From assembly GCA_002383485.1 (NCBI GenBank), contig DFYY01000037.1, forward strand, positions 62,001-126,000: a DNA stretch of 64,000 nucleotides, written 5' to 3'. Below, piece after piece: positions 17,910 to 25,276 of this stretch. A program made the position numbers and the translations under genes. Under the pieces are notes generated by a model, which made no database searches, was not told where the DNA came from, and saw only the letters and a list, made by a program, of their open reading frames with translations. The DNA is from Bacteroidales bacterium UBA4070 (lineage in GTDB: Bacteria; Bacteroidota; Bacteroidia; Bacteroidales; VadinHA17). Position 1 is the first letter of the stretch; the number at the start of each line of letters is the position of its first letter.

Positions 17910-19763
17910 TTAAACAATAGTCCGACTTGCCGGAGAGAGCTTGTCATTATCTCTGCTATGATAAAACAGAGAAAATTCGTGCAGAGCCCTGATGTATACA
18001 ACCGCCCTGAACAGACGCCTGACATCCACTGAATTCTGAGCCTCCTCGTATCCTGCAATATCCTCCTTAAGAACATCAAAATCAACGAACTTCAAATCAG
18101 GATTCCTGCGCCACACATCGACATCCCTCATAAACCGGCGACCGGTCTCTTCGAATACCCTACCTATGAACTCCCTGTAAACAGGGTCGGCCTTCGACTT
18201 GTTAGTGAGTACCTCATCCGGCAACATGCCTTTGCCCAATTCCCTGAGCAGCGGTCGGTAATCATTGGTCCTGCCCAGCAGCTTTGACGGCACTTTAAGC
18301 ATATACTCCACTATACGTCTGTCAAGAAGTGGATAACGGTATTCAACACCCTTGCGCCAGCCGTTGACATACCATGCCTCGCAACGCTCCGGCAGGTGGT
18401 AAAAGGATATCATGCCGAGATGGTGCTTCCGTCTGGATGTATGAAAGAAATAGTTACTCACGGCATTCCTGTCATTCTTCCTGTACCTCCCGGCAAGATA
18501 TCGTGTGTCGTCTCTGAATGAGGCACGAAGGCTCCTGTCCGTAAGACCCAGGGAGGGATACAGGATGCCTTTTACCACGGTTCTCAATAACCGCCGGGTC
18601 CTGAAAAGAGGATGTCGTCTGAAGAATGCCCGCCAATGGAAACCATACAGGAGGTCTGCATCAATTGACCTCGAACCGGTACTGATAAACTCATCACCTC
18701 CCCAGCCGCTGAACAGGAGGTTTACATTCAAGGCAGCAGCCTGTTCAAGTATTTTTTCATCAGCAAAATATCCCTGATTTGAGTGATAATTCAGGACATA
18801 CCGATCAAGGTCGGAGCTTCCCAATTCGGAAAAGACAGGATTGATGCCATTCAGAGCGCATATACTTCTGACAAGTTCTCTCTCGTCATAATCCAGACCG
18901 TCTGCACAGAAAGATTCAGGCGATAAGGAGAAACCGCAGAAATTATCCTGATGTGAATATGCACTCCTGGCCAGGGCAGCTATAACACCTGAGTCGAGTC
19001 CGCTGCTTACATGGCTACCGGCTGTAAACCGCCTGTCTGATCTGATGCTGACGGCGTCACGCAGGAGCATGTTGAGGTCAGCAATCATTGTCTCATATGA
19101 CAACCTCCGGTCTGTCAGGATCTTCTCGGGATGCCAGTATTTCACTGTCTTCGTGCCATTCCTGTCAAACCGCAGCCAATGACCGGGAAGCAACTTCCTG
19201 ACCTTATTGCATGGAGTGGTTTTAAGGTCAATATACCGGAACCAGCCCGAGAGATACTCCGGCTCAATCGCCACATCTCTTTGCAGCATCCTGCACAGGC
19301 CTGATGAATCGGATGAGAACCACAGCCTGTCAGAATCAGAGGACCATGCCAAGGGCCTGATCCCTAAATGATCGCGAAAGAGGTAAATTTGATTCTCCTG
19401 ATGCCTGATCAGAGCAATGGAAAAATCCCCGTTCAGACTCCTTACAAAATCCGGACCTTCCTTCCTGAACAGTATTGCCACCAGTTCCGCATCAGGAACA
19501 TCGTCAGGTATACTGTTTTTGTCCAGAAGCTCCTTCCTGTTGTATAGCGTGCCAGACAGAAGGACTGTTATATCAAGGTCCTGGCTGGCGAAATATATGT
19601 CTGTTGGCTGGTAAGGAAACCTGCTGTTCAGGTAAAATCCTCCAGCGAAGCCCTCTTCCTTAATCTTGTGAAGGATAAAAGGAACATCGGTCTCTTTCTG
19701 AGGGAGATCTGAAAAAAAAGAGACACTCCCGCTTAAGGAGTGACTAAAAACACCGAAAATCAT
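17910..19763 (-). CDS. Lasso cyclase, asparagine-synthase-like (C protein)
   Basis: An asparagine-synthetase-B-like enzyme (617 aa). In lasso biosynthesis it adenylates the side-chain carboxylate of an Asp or Glu and closes the macrolactam with the core's N-terminus. The N-terminal glutaminase-like domain lacks the catalytic Cys2 (it starts MIFGVFSHS), as is normal for lasso cyclases that use no free ammonia. The synthetase domain has the ATP pyrophosphate loop SSGLDSG at about 253-259 and a downstream FSGWGGDEF. EVRYPL-type EYRYPLLDRRIVEY is present in the C-terminal half. It sits 22 bp after the precursor gene and 21 bp before B1. A simple asparagine synthetase is unlikely given the missing Cys and the context. 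Confidence 0.9.
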   Translation of the reverse strand: MIFGVFSHSLSGSVSFFSDLPQKETDVPFILHKIKEEGFAGGFYLNSRFPYQPTDIYFASQDLDITVLLSGTLYNRKELLDKNSIPDDVPDAELVAILFRKEGPDFVRSLNGDFSIALIRHQENQIYLFRDHLGIRPLAWSSDSDRLWFSSDSSGLCRMLQRDVAIEPEYLSGWFRYIDLKTTPCNKVRKLLPGHWLRFDRNGTKTVKYWHPEKILTDRRLSYETMIADLNMLLRDAVSIRSDRRFTAGSHVSSGLDSGVIAALARSAYSHQDNFCGFSLSPESFCADGLDYDERELVRSICALNGINPVFSELGSSDLDRYVLNYHSNQGYFADEKILEQAAALNVNLLFSGWGGDEFISTGSRSIDADLLYGFHWRAFFRRHPLFRTRRLLRTVVKGILYPSLGLTDRSLRASFRDDTRYLAGRYRKNDRNAVSNYFFHTSRRKHHLGMISFYHLPERCEAWYVNGWRKGVEYRYPLLDRRIVEYMLKVPSKLLGRTNDYRPLLRELGKGMLPDEVLTNKSKADPVYREFIGRVFEETGRRFMRDVDVWRRNPDLKFVDFDVLKEDIAGYEEAQNSVDVRRLFRAVVYIRALHEFSLFYHSRDNDKLSPASRTIV

Positions 19764-19785
19764 TAAGTGAAAATGTGACTACAGA

Positions 19786-19929
19786 TTATGACAACCCGGG
19801 AGGTCCGTATGTTGAGGTATCATTCCTTTCGTTGCCTGGCAGGGTTCCGCCAAGCGTAACCTTCTTTATATCAAGAACATGAACTTCGGGTTTAGCCCAG
19901 GATTTCTTTTTGGATTCCTGCTTTTTCAT
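19786..19929 (-). CDS. Lasso-peptide precursor (A)
   Basis: A 47-codon gene (ATG at 19929, TAA at 19786-19788). The Lys-rich leader (residues 1-26) contains WAKPEVHVLDIKK, which matches the (Y/W)xxPxV..VLD recognition pattern of lasso leaders. Thr25 is at -2, the hallmark position. The predicted core starts at Gly27: ring segment GGTLPGNE, closing Gly1 to Glu8, then a 13-residue tail ending GPPGLS. The C-terminal Ser is the residue type phosphorylated by paeninodin-type kinases. A purine-rich RBS (AGGAAG, 19947-19942) and an exact -7 box lie upstream. Alternative core starts (Gly28, 7-residue ring) break the Thr -2 rule. No product has been seen, so the ring and tail are predictions. Confidence 0.86.
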   Translation of the reverse strand: MKKQESKKKSWAKPEVHVLDIKKVTLGGTLPGNERNDTSTYGPPGLS

Positions 19930-19966
19930 ATTCAATAGTGTCTTCCTATTCGCTAGAACTAGAACT

Positions 19967-19974
19967 CAAATGTA
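19967..19974 (-). promoter_or_regulatory. -7 promoter element of the lasso precursor
   Basis: TACATTTG on the minus strand is an exact TAnnTTTG match 38 bp before the precursor ATG, in an AT-rich region. A weak TTTTATG lies about 20 bp further upstream instead of a clear TTTG -33 box. It would let the precursor be expressed above the level of the upstream B2/kinase genes, which is usual for RiPP operons. Confidence 0.6.
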
Positions 19975-20012
19975 ATATTTATATTTTATAAAACATAAAA
20001 TCCTCACGTTTT

Positions 20013-20432
20013 TTAGAATTTCGAAAGCTCGAGATAGTCTTCGCCTTTCTCAACGACTTCAAAATCGCCAGCCTTTAGCCAGGCATGAGCAATAATCAGC
20101 TTCTCATCATTATGCCTGACGCCCATAAATATCTTTGATTCAATTCCCCGTCTGGCGAGCATACGCTTTCCTGCGATGCACTGCACAAGGCATTTGTTTT
20201 TTCTGTAGCATACCCTGCTGGCGTTGTACAATGCCCATTTAATAGCAGCCAGATCATTTAAATAGTCCGGTCCGTTCATGGTCCCACGCGATGAAGATTT
20301 TTTTAGTATTTCACCAACAGGAAGCAAAAACAATGTGAGCTGTGAGAAAAAGAGAGTAATAATGGCCTCTGACAGCAACAGTTTTAGCTTCCAGGGTAAC
20401 CTTAAGAACTTCCTGATTTTCTTAATCATCAT
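20013..20432 (-). CDS. Lasso-peptide B2 leader protease, transglutaminase-like
   Basis: A small cysteine protease of the lasso B2 family (139 aa, PF13471-like). It cuts the leader after the Thr-x site to free the core N-terminus. The catalytic Cys is most likely Cys81 in KCLVQCIAGKRMLARRGI, with His116 in AHAWLK and an acidic residue near 123. The N-terminal 40 residues are helical and hydrophobic (LLLSEAIITLFFSQLTLFLL), as in other stand-alone B2 proteins. The start overlaps the kinase stop by four bases (ATGA). It lies directly upstream of the precursor gene with an 83-bp gap. Confidence 0.88.
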   Translation of the reverse strand: MMIKKIRKFLRLPWKLKLLLSEAIITLFFSQLTLFLLPVGEILKKSSSRGTMNGPDYLNDLAAIKWALYNASRVCYRKNKCLVQCIAGKRMLARRGIESKIFMGVRHNDEKLIIAHAWLKAGDFEVVEKGEDYLELSKF

Positions 20433-21280
20433 GCCTGACTCCAGACCCCATTTTCACTGGCCCACGACATCATTGCCGCTGTTATTTCCCTGACGCCTGC
20501 TTCCTGAGGCCTGCGTACCTGAAAAACTCTTGCCGCGCTACTGATATTTACAATATCAAGGAAGTAGCCGATTTCATTCTCCGGCATCCCCTGAAGATAT
20601 TCATGACGGTATATCTCACCGCGCAGGGCAATAAGCTTCTGACTTCCTGTCAGCTCGGTGAATTCGGGTGCCAGACATTCTCCTTTTTGTAAAACATACA
20701 CCAGGTCCAGCGTGAAGTTTTCTCCGTCCGTGCCCTTGACAGGGTAAAAATACTTGCCTATTCCAGGTAAAATCTCATGCAGGCCCTCTGCCTCCCGTCC
20801 AAGTTGTTTCAGAGTGTCGCCCCACAACTTCATCCTGTCAGACAACGCCCAGATATAGGGCTTCCCCTCCCTGAATAACACCGGTGTAACATCATCAGTC
20901 AGAAAATCAGCCCCATTAAGACAAAAAGAAGCCGTCAACGACGACTTTCCTGCTCCTGCCTCACCGCAGATCATTATGCCCTTACCTTCGTAACGGAAGC
21001 AGCTTCCATGCAGCGGTAATATCTTTCTCTGGTGCAAAATGGCGCCGTACGCAGATCCGTTAAGATAGAGCTCAATGGTGGTTTTATCTGCATCCGGATA
21101 AGGTACAAGTGAAATAAAATTTCCTCCGGAAACATAATACCACCCCACACCTTCAACATCCATAGAAAACTCATCCTGGTTCATAGAGATATAATCATCA
21201 CTGTACACGGGATTGGCTACCGTCTTTTTGACCATAGACTGTTCAATTCTCACATCATTCAAAGGAAATCTCAATTCCAC
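20429..21280 (-). CDS. HPr-kinase-like lasso tailoring kinase
   Basis: An HPr kinase/phosphorylase-type P-loop protein (283 aa). Walker A is GEAGAGKSSL (about 106-115). It is preceded by LPLHGSCF, where His91 corresponds to the family's LHAS-type motif, and followed by the acidic FLTDDV (Asp129, Asp130). The HPr-binding N-terminal domain of true HprK is missing. In paeninodin-type lasso clusters such kinases phosphorylate the C-terminal serine of the precursor, and the precursor here ends in Ser. The gene lies between the nucleotidyltransferase and B2, coupled to B2 by an ATGA overlap. An orphan HPr kinase role is unlikely because no HPr gene is nearby. Confidence 0.82.
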   Translation of the reverse strand: MELRFPLNDVRIEQSMVKKTVANPVYSDDYISMNQDEFSMDVEGVGWYYVSGGNFISLVPYPDADKTTIELYLNGSAYGAILHQRKILPLHGSCFRYEGKGIMICGEAGAGKSSLTASFCLNGADFLTDDVTPVLFREGKPYIWALSDRMKLWGDTLKQLGREAEGLHEILPGIGKYFYPVKGTDGENFTLDLVYVLQKGECLAPEFTELTGSQKLIALRGEIYRHEYLQGMPENEIGYFLDIVNISSAARVFQVRRPQEAGVREITAAMMSWASENGVWSQA

Positions 21281-21296
21281 GGAGCAGGTCTTTGAT

Positions 21297-22268
21297 TCAT
21301 TGAAACAGCCGGCTCATTCTGCCATGGAAAATACTGTTGCCGACTACTCCGCATAAAAGCCGTACTTTAAAACTGACACCCGGGTAGACTGCCAGCCCGA
21401 ATGGCAGGTTCTTCATAATCTCTCTGATGGTCTCGGGTCCGGAATAATCATCCTCAGCAATCGTCTTGAATGAGGCTCCGACCATATGCTTCGACGCACT
21501 AGAAGAACATGGTATCAGCGGTCCGCCCGGGAAAAATTCTGCCAACATTGTATTACACAATGCCACCAATCGTCCGGCCTTTAATGAATCAGAAAACTCA
21601 TTAAAAATCTCCCAGTTAATCTTCTGCGACTTCAGATACTCATGCACATCAGCCAGCCACTTCAGCCGGCCCCAACGGTGCAACCCGCCATGTATGACAA
21701 GATAAAGAAGCTCAAGCTCATTGTTTAAAACAGAGAATTTTCTTCCCGCAAAATCAGCTGTCGTAATATTATTCCCTATCAGGTTATCAGTCTGCCGAAA
21801 ATTCAGCCATTGCGTGTTCATCAGGCGCCAGTGCAGCTCTATAATTTGCCCGTTAACCGGATTAATCAATGCCAGATGATGACTATAAGTCAATGTCCGG
21901 TGTTGCATTTTTCTGTCAGAGGGCCATGCCGGTCCGCAGTCCTGGTAGCCAAAAGAATCAATTATTTCTTTGGCTTCGGTTACCGCAGATGCATCAACCA
22001 GAATATCCAGATCCCGGAAATACCTGTAAGTTGCGTCACCGTTAAGCCTGAATGATAGCAGAGGACCTTTTAACGGGACGAAGCTAACCCCCGCTTCCTT
22101 CAAGGCATCCGTCACCTTAAGGAACTCAGCCACCTTGCCAAGCGCCTTCGCCTTCTCCTCCAGACTCTCCTCAATGACCTTCCGGCCGAAGAGAGCATTA
22201 ACCTGCTGCGAGGACAACCGGTGACGGTCCCTTAATATTTCAGGAGGAATACCTGTAATAGGAGGCAT
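21297..22268 (-). CDS. PF14907-type nucleotidyltransferase, lasso operon copy
   Basis: An uncharacterised nucleotidyltransferase-fold protein (323 aa) of the family found in many kinase-containing lasso clusters. The catalytic region is FVPLKGPLLSFRLNGDATYR, followed by FRDLDILVD with the paired aspartates. ELHWRLM and LVIHGGLHRWGRLKWLADVHEY are further family motifs. The reaction in lasso maturation is not established. It is the first gene of the operon, 16 bp before the kinase. A paralogue sharing most motifs lies at 27754-28785 with no lasso genes beside it. The N-termini share PPEILRDRHRLSSQQ-like text, so the two derive from one duplication. Confidence 0.82.
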   Translation of the reverse strand: MPPITGIPPEILRDRHRLSSQQVNALFGRKVIEESLEEKAKALGKVAEFLKVTDALKEAGVSFVPLKGPLLSFRLNGDATYRYFRDLDILVDASAVTEAKEIIDSFGYQDCGPAWPSDRKMQHRTLTYSHHLALINPVNGQIIELHWRLMNTQWLNFRQTDNLIGNNITTADFAGRKFSVLNNELELLYLVIHGGLHRWGRLKWLADVHEYLKSQKINWEIFNEFSDSLKAGRLVALCNTMLAEFFPGGPLIPCSSSASKHMVGASFKTIAEDDYSGPETIREIMKNLPFGLAVYPGVSFKVRLLCGVVGNSIFHGRMSRLFQ

Positions 22269-22410
22269 AAAGGGTAAAAGTCAGTTAGGGATGTGGTCAA
22301 ACCCGGTTAACAGTATAAAATGCCGAAATATCCGCAATAATAACGCACCTTCAGCTACTGGTGCCAGCGCCATCGCCCAGACGGATGTGCACCGGAATGA
22401 CCCGGCGCCT

Positions 22411-23502
22411 CTACGCACTTTCTGCTAACACCGCCAGCGCCTCTTTCCTCCTCACCAACCTCTCCAGCCCGGATACCGCTATGATACAGATAGCAAGAAG
22501 AATTAATCCCAGCCAAAAGATCCCGAGCGGATCCAGCAGGAAGGCCAGACCTATGATAAATATATTGAATGCGGCAATTATCAATGTCGCCCGCTGATGA
22601 GTAAACCCCATCCGAAGCATCAGGTGGTGCGTGTGACGGTTATCTGCACGGAAGATAGACTCGCCGTAGTAAAGCCGCAGTATTATCACCCGCAGTGTAT
22701 CGAAGAGAGGCACAATCAATATGGCTATAGAGACCGACAGCGACGACTGCAACGCACGGTATCCATCCCAGGCGGCATTGATCTCGTTGAAGCGTATCGC
22801 AAAGACAGACAGGATAAAACCTATCACCAGCGAGCCTGAGTCGCCCATGAATATCTTGAGCGGACCCTGTGATACGTTATAATAGATGAAGACGCAGAGC
22901 GAAGCCAGCAGGGCGCCTGCCATGATGGCATATCCATAATCGCCCGACAGGCTGAACCAGATGCCGAAGACTGTCGATGCAATGATCCCCACCGAGGCGG
23001 CCAGTCCGTCTATGCCGTCAATCAGGTTGACAGCGTTGATTATCAGCACCACCAAAAAGATGGTGACAAAATACGATAGCCATACAGGTATGGTATCGAT
23101 CCCTGCCAGTCCATGGAAACTGGTGAAGCGAAGCCCGGTAAAGAAAGCAATCACCAGCGCTGCAAATATCTCGGCAATAATTTTCTTCAGCGGGCCGAGA
23201 TTGATGAGATCGTCTTTCAGGCCGGTGAAAAAGAGTATCAGCGCTGCAGCCACAACGTAGGTGCCTCCGTCAATATGACCGTCAACACCCAGGAGATAAC
23301 CGAAGATAAAACCACCGATGATGGCTATCCCGCCCAGGGTTGGTATCTCGCGCTTATGTATCTTATGCTTGCCGGGCTTGTCTGACAGCTTGCGCTCCTT
23401 GACAATCTCAATGACACGGGGTATGAAATACCATGTTATAAAGGCAGCTCCGGATAACGCTATCAGAATGGCCGGCAGTCCTTTTACAGTAACTTCATAC
23501 AT
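22411..23502 (-). CDS. WecA/MraY-family UDP-sugar:undecaprenyl-phosphate sugar-1-phosphate transferase (1)
   Basis: A polytopic membrane enzyme (363 aa) that starts glycan assembly by moving a sugar-1-phosphate (in WecA, GlcNAc-1-P) onto undecaprenyl phosphate. The family motifs are all visible: GLKDDLINLG, NAVNLIDGIDGLAAS, FMGDSGSLVIGF and the HTHHLMLRMGF basic motif. About ten hydrophobic helices are evident. The C-terminus has a short charged tail. It pairs with the wecB gene upstream, as in O-antigen and enterobacterial-common-antigen clusters. A paralogue lies at 28883-30004. There is a possible TAACTTTG -7 box at 23655-23648. Confidence 0.9.
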   Translation of the reverse strand: MYEVTVKGLPAILIALSGAAFITWYFIPRVIEIVKERKLSDKPGKHKIHKREIPTLGGIAIIGGFIFGYLLGVDGHIDGGTYVVAAALILFFTGLKDDLINLGPLKKIIAEIFAALVIAFFTGLRFTSFHGLAGIDTIPVWLSYFVTIFLVVLIINAVNLIDGIDGLAASVGIIASTVFGIWFSLSGDYGYAIMAGALLASLCVFIYYNVSQGPLKIFMGDSGSLVIGFILSVFAIRFNEINAAWDGYRALQSSLSVSIAILIVPLFDTLRVIILRLYYGESIFRADNRHTHHLMLRMGFTHQRATLIIAAFNIFIIGLAFLLDPLGIFWLGLILLAICIIAVSGLERLVRRKEALAVLAESA

Positions 23503-23701
23503 AGTTTTCGGGAATTCTCTTCAATAATCATCTTCAATAAACAATACGAACCAATATCTTTAGTTCTTCCCCCTTAATGAAAAGTAAATAATTGTTTATC
23601 AGAACTTTTATCATGTAACTTCAGAACCAGCCTGAAATTCACAGCAGCAAAGTTAGGCCGGAAAATTTAATTTCCGGCTTTTGACATTTGCTTTTTTAGT
23701 C

Positions 23702-24862
23702 TCATTTTGAAAACTTATGAACAGAAGACCGCAATAGCGCCTCCACTATCCTCTCCGCGGCATGGCCGTCCCACAGCTCGGGGATGCCGCCTTTCTTCCA
23801 CTCGCCGGCAAACAGCCTCAGCATGGCCGGTTTAATGGCCGCCGGGTCGGTTCCTAAAAGCTCGTTGGTCCCCACGCTGCATGTCTCCGGTCTCTCGGTA
23901 CTGTCGCGCAGGGTCATGCATGGCACACCCATCACCGTTGTCTCTTCGGTTATCCCTCCCGAATCGGTTATCACTGCAAAGGCTTTTTCAACCAGATAAT
24001 TGAACTCCAGGTAACCCATCGGTTCCGCAAGATGTATCGATGACGGAATCACAGTATTAAAGTCATTTATTACTTTCCTGGTGCGTGGATGAACTGGAAA
24101 TATGACGGGCAGACCGCCTGCCGAATCAGTTATAGACTTCAGTAGTTTTTGAAGGTTTTCGGGCTGATCAACATTATTAGGACGATGCAGTGTTATGACA
24201 ATGTAACTCTTCTCCTTTAGTCCCAGCTCATCCCGGACCGCAGGCTTCCTGAAGCGTGGGCGATTAGCAAGGAGTGTGTCTATCATCACATTACCAACGA
24301 AGAAAATACGATCATCAGGTACTCCGGCTTTGCGAAGGTTCTCATTGGCAAAGTGCGAAGTGGTAAAGAAGAGGTCGGTGATACTGTCTGTCACCATGCG
24401 GTTTATCTCCTCGGGCATGGTCAGATCAAACGACCGTATGCCGGCCTCGATGTGTGCCACCCTTGTGTTAAGCTTCTTGGCAGTTATTGAGCATGCCATG
24501 GTAGATGTCACGTCTCCGACTACAATCACCAGGTCAGACGGATGAGCCATCAGCTCCTTCTCGAAACCCAGCATGATGCCTGCCGTTTGCTCAGCCTGTG
24601 TTCCGCTACCCACCTCAAGGTTGACATCAGGTTTTGGTATCCCAAGCTCCTCAAAGAAAGTATCGCTCAGCTTCGGATCATAATGCTGTCCCGTATGCAC
24701 CAGCCTGTACTCCAGACTTTCTCCTTTCTTACCCTCCGAAGCCCTGGCGAAGGAGGGCGACTTTTGACTTTCGACTTTTGACTTTCGACTTTCAATCGCA
24801 TGAATGATTGGTGCTATTTTCATGAAGTTCGGTCTCGCGCCGGCCACTATAGTGACTCTCAT
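23702..24862 (-). CDS. wecB: UDP-GlcNAc 2-epimerase, non-hydrolysing, with repeat insertion
   Basis: Interconverts UDP-GlcNAc and UDP-ManNAc for surface-glycan synthesis (386 aa). The core has GARPNFMKIAPI, LVHTGQHYDPKLSDTFFEEL, HIEAGIRSFD with the catalytic-region Glu, and TDSGGITEE. It is about 22 residues longer than the intact second copy (364 aa). The excess lies at residues about 25-50, between HAIE and YRLVHTGQ. It is encoded by GACTTT-type heptamers and a dispersed palindrome (24732-24794). The rest of the protein is complete, so activity may survive. It forms a unit with the WecA-like gene downstream. Confidence 0.9.
   Translation of the reverse strand: MRVTIVAGARPNFMKIAPIIHAIESRKSKVESQKSPSFARASEGKKGESLEYRLVHTGQHYDPKLSDTFFEELGIPKPDVNLEVGSGTQAEQTAGIMLGFEKELMAHPSDLVIVVGDVTSTMACSITAKKLNTRVAHIEAGIRSFDLTMPEEINRMVTDSITDLFFTTSHFANENLRKAGVPDDRIFFVGNVMIDTLLANRPRFRKPAVRDELGLKEKSYIVITLHRPNNVDQPENLQKLLKSITDSAGGLPVIFPVHPRTRKVINDFNTVIPSSIHLAEPMGYLEFNYLVEKAFAVITDSGGITEETTVMGVPCMTLRDSTERPETCSVGTNELLGTDPAAIKPAMLRLFAGEWKKGGIPELWDGHAAERIVEALLRSSVHKFSK
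24732..24794. repeat. Dispersed palindrome (simple form) plus heptamer run, inside wecB
   Basis: CCCTCCGAAG...GCGAAGGAGGG (24732-24757) is the simple form of the repeat seen at 371-426 and 1235-1290, here without the nested inner palindrome. It is followed by five GACTTT[T/C] heptamers up to 24794. Because seven is not a multiple of three, three heptamers make one seven-residue repeat, seen as KSKVESQ. Confidence 0.8.
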
Positions 24863-24889
24863 TTATAATAAGCTATTTTTAGTCAATAT

Positions 24890-25276
24890 CTAACTCTTTA
24901 CTTTCCTCTTCTCAACCAGCCTGAAGCTTACAATCTTCACCGGTTCTGACAGCGCATGCCGAACATCCTCCTTCCTTCTCCACCATTTATCGGGGTTGAA
25001 GCTTGACCAGGCACCTGCACTGCAACCTACATAAACCGGCATGTCAGATTTTTTGAAAGCTTTATTGATGATCCTGTCAGCCCTCTCCTCATGCCATTGG
25101 TCCACTGCCTGCAGCACCCTGTCAGGGAAACCGCCCATAAGCAGCACCATGGCATCTGCATGAGGAGGGATATCCTCCCGGGCAAGCCACACCCCGCCAT
25201 GCCTGCATCACCCCATATAAATGATAGGCAGAAGAATCAGCACCCCTAAAAATACCATCCTGCATCTTTTGTGCAT
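24890..25276 (-). pseudogene. ElyC/DUF218-like pseudogene
   Basis: Reading from ATG at 25276, a signal-like segment (VFLGVLILLPIIYMG) ends in an in-frame TGA. The frame then continues with CRHGGVWLAREDIPPHADAMVLLMG. This aligns with the intact paralogue at 32036-32689, where the stop position is a Gly before CRRAG. In addition, roughly 88 residues are missing between ERADRI and INKAF. The C-terminus matches well (SFNPDKWWRRKEDVRHALSE). Two lesions of different kinds argue for a dead gene. Its ATG overlaps the darG stop (TGATG). Confidence 0.8.

Noticed and set aside
19786..19929. Precursor core starting at the second Gly (7-residue ring to Glu)
   Set aside because: It would put Thr at -3 instead of -2; the first Gly gives the canonical spacing and an 8-residue ring.
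20429..21280. True HPr kinase of carbon catabolite control
   Set aside because: The N-terminal HprK domain is absent, no HPr gene is near, and the gene is coupled to a lasso B2 gene.
23648..23655. TAACTTTG as promoter of the WecA-like gene
   Set aside because: An exact -7 match, but 146 bp from the ATG and without a -33 partner; chance match is likely in AT-rich sequence, so it is only mentioned under the gene.
24890..25276. TGA in the ElyC-like gene as selenocysteine or recoding
   Set aside because: The matching residue in the intact paralogue is Gly, and a second lesion (large deletion) is present; decay is the simpler explanation.
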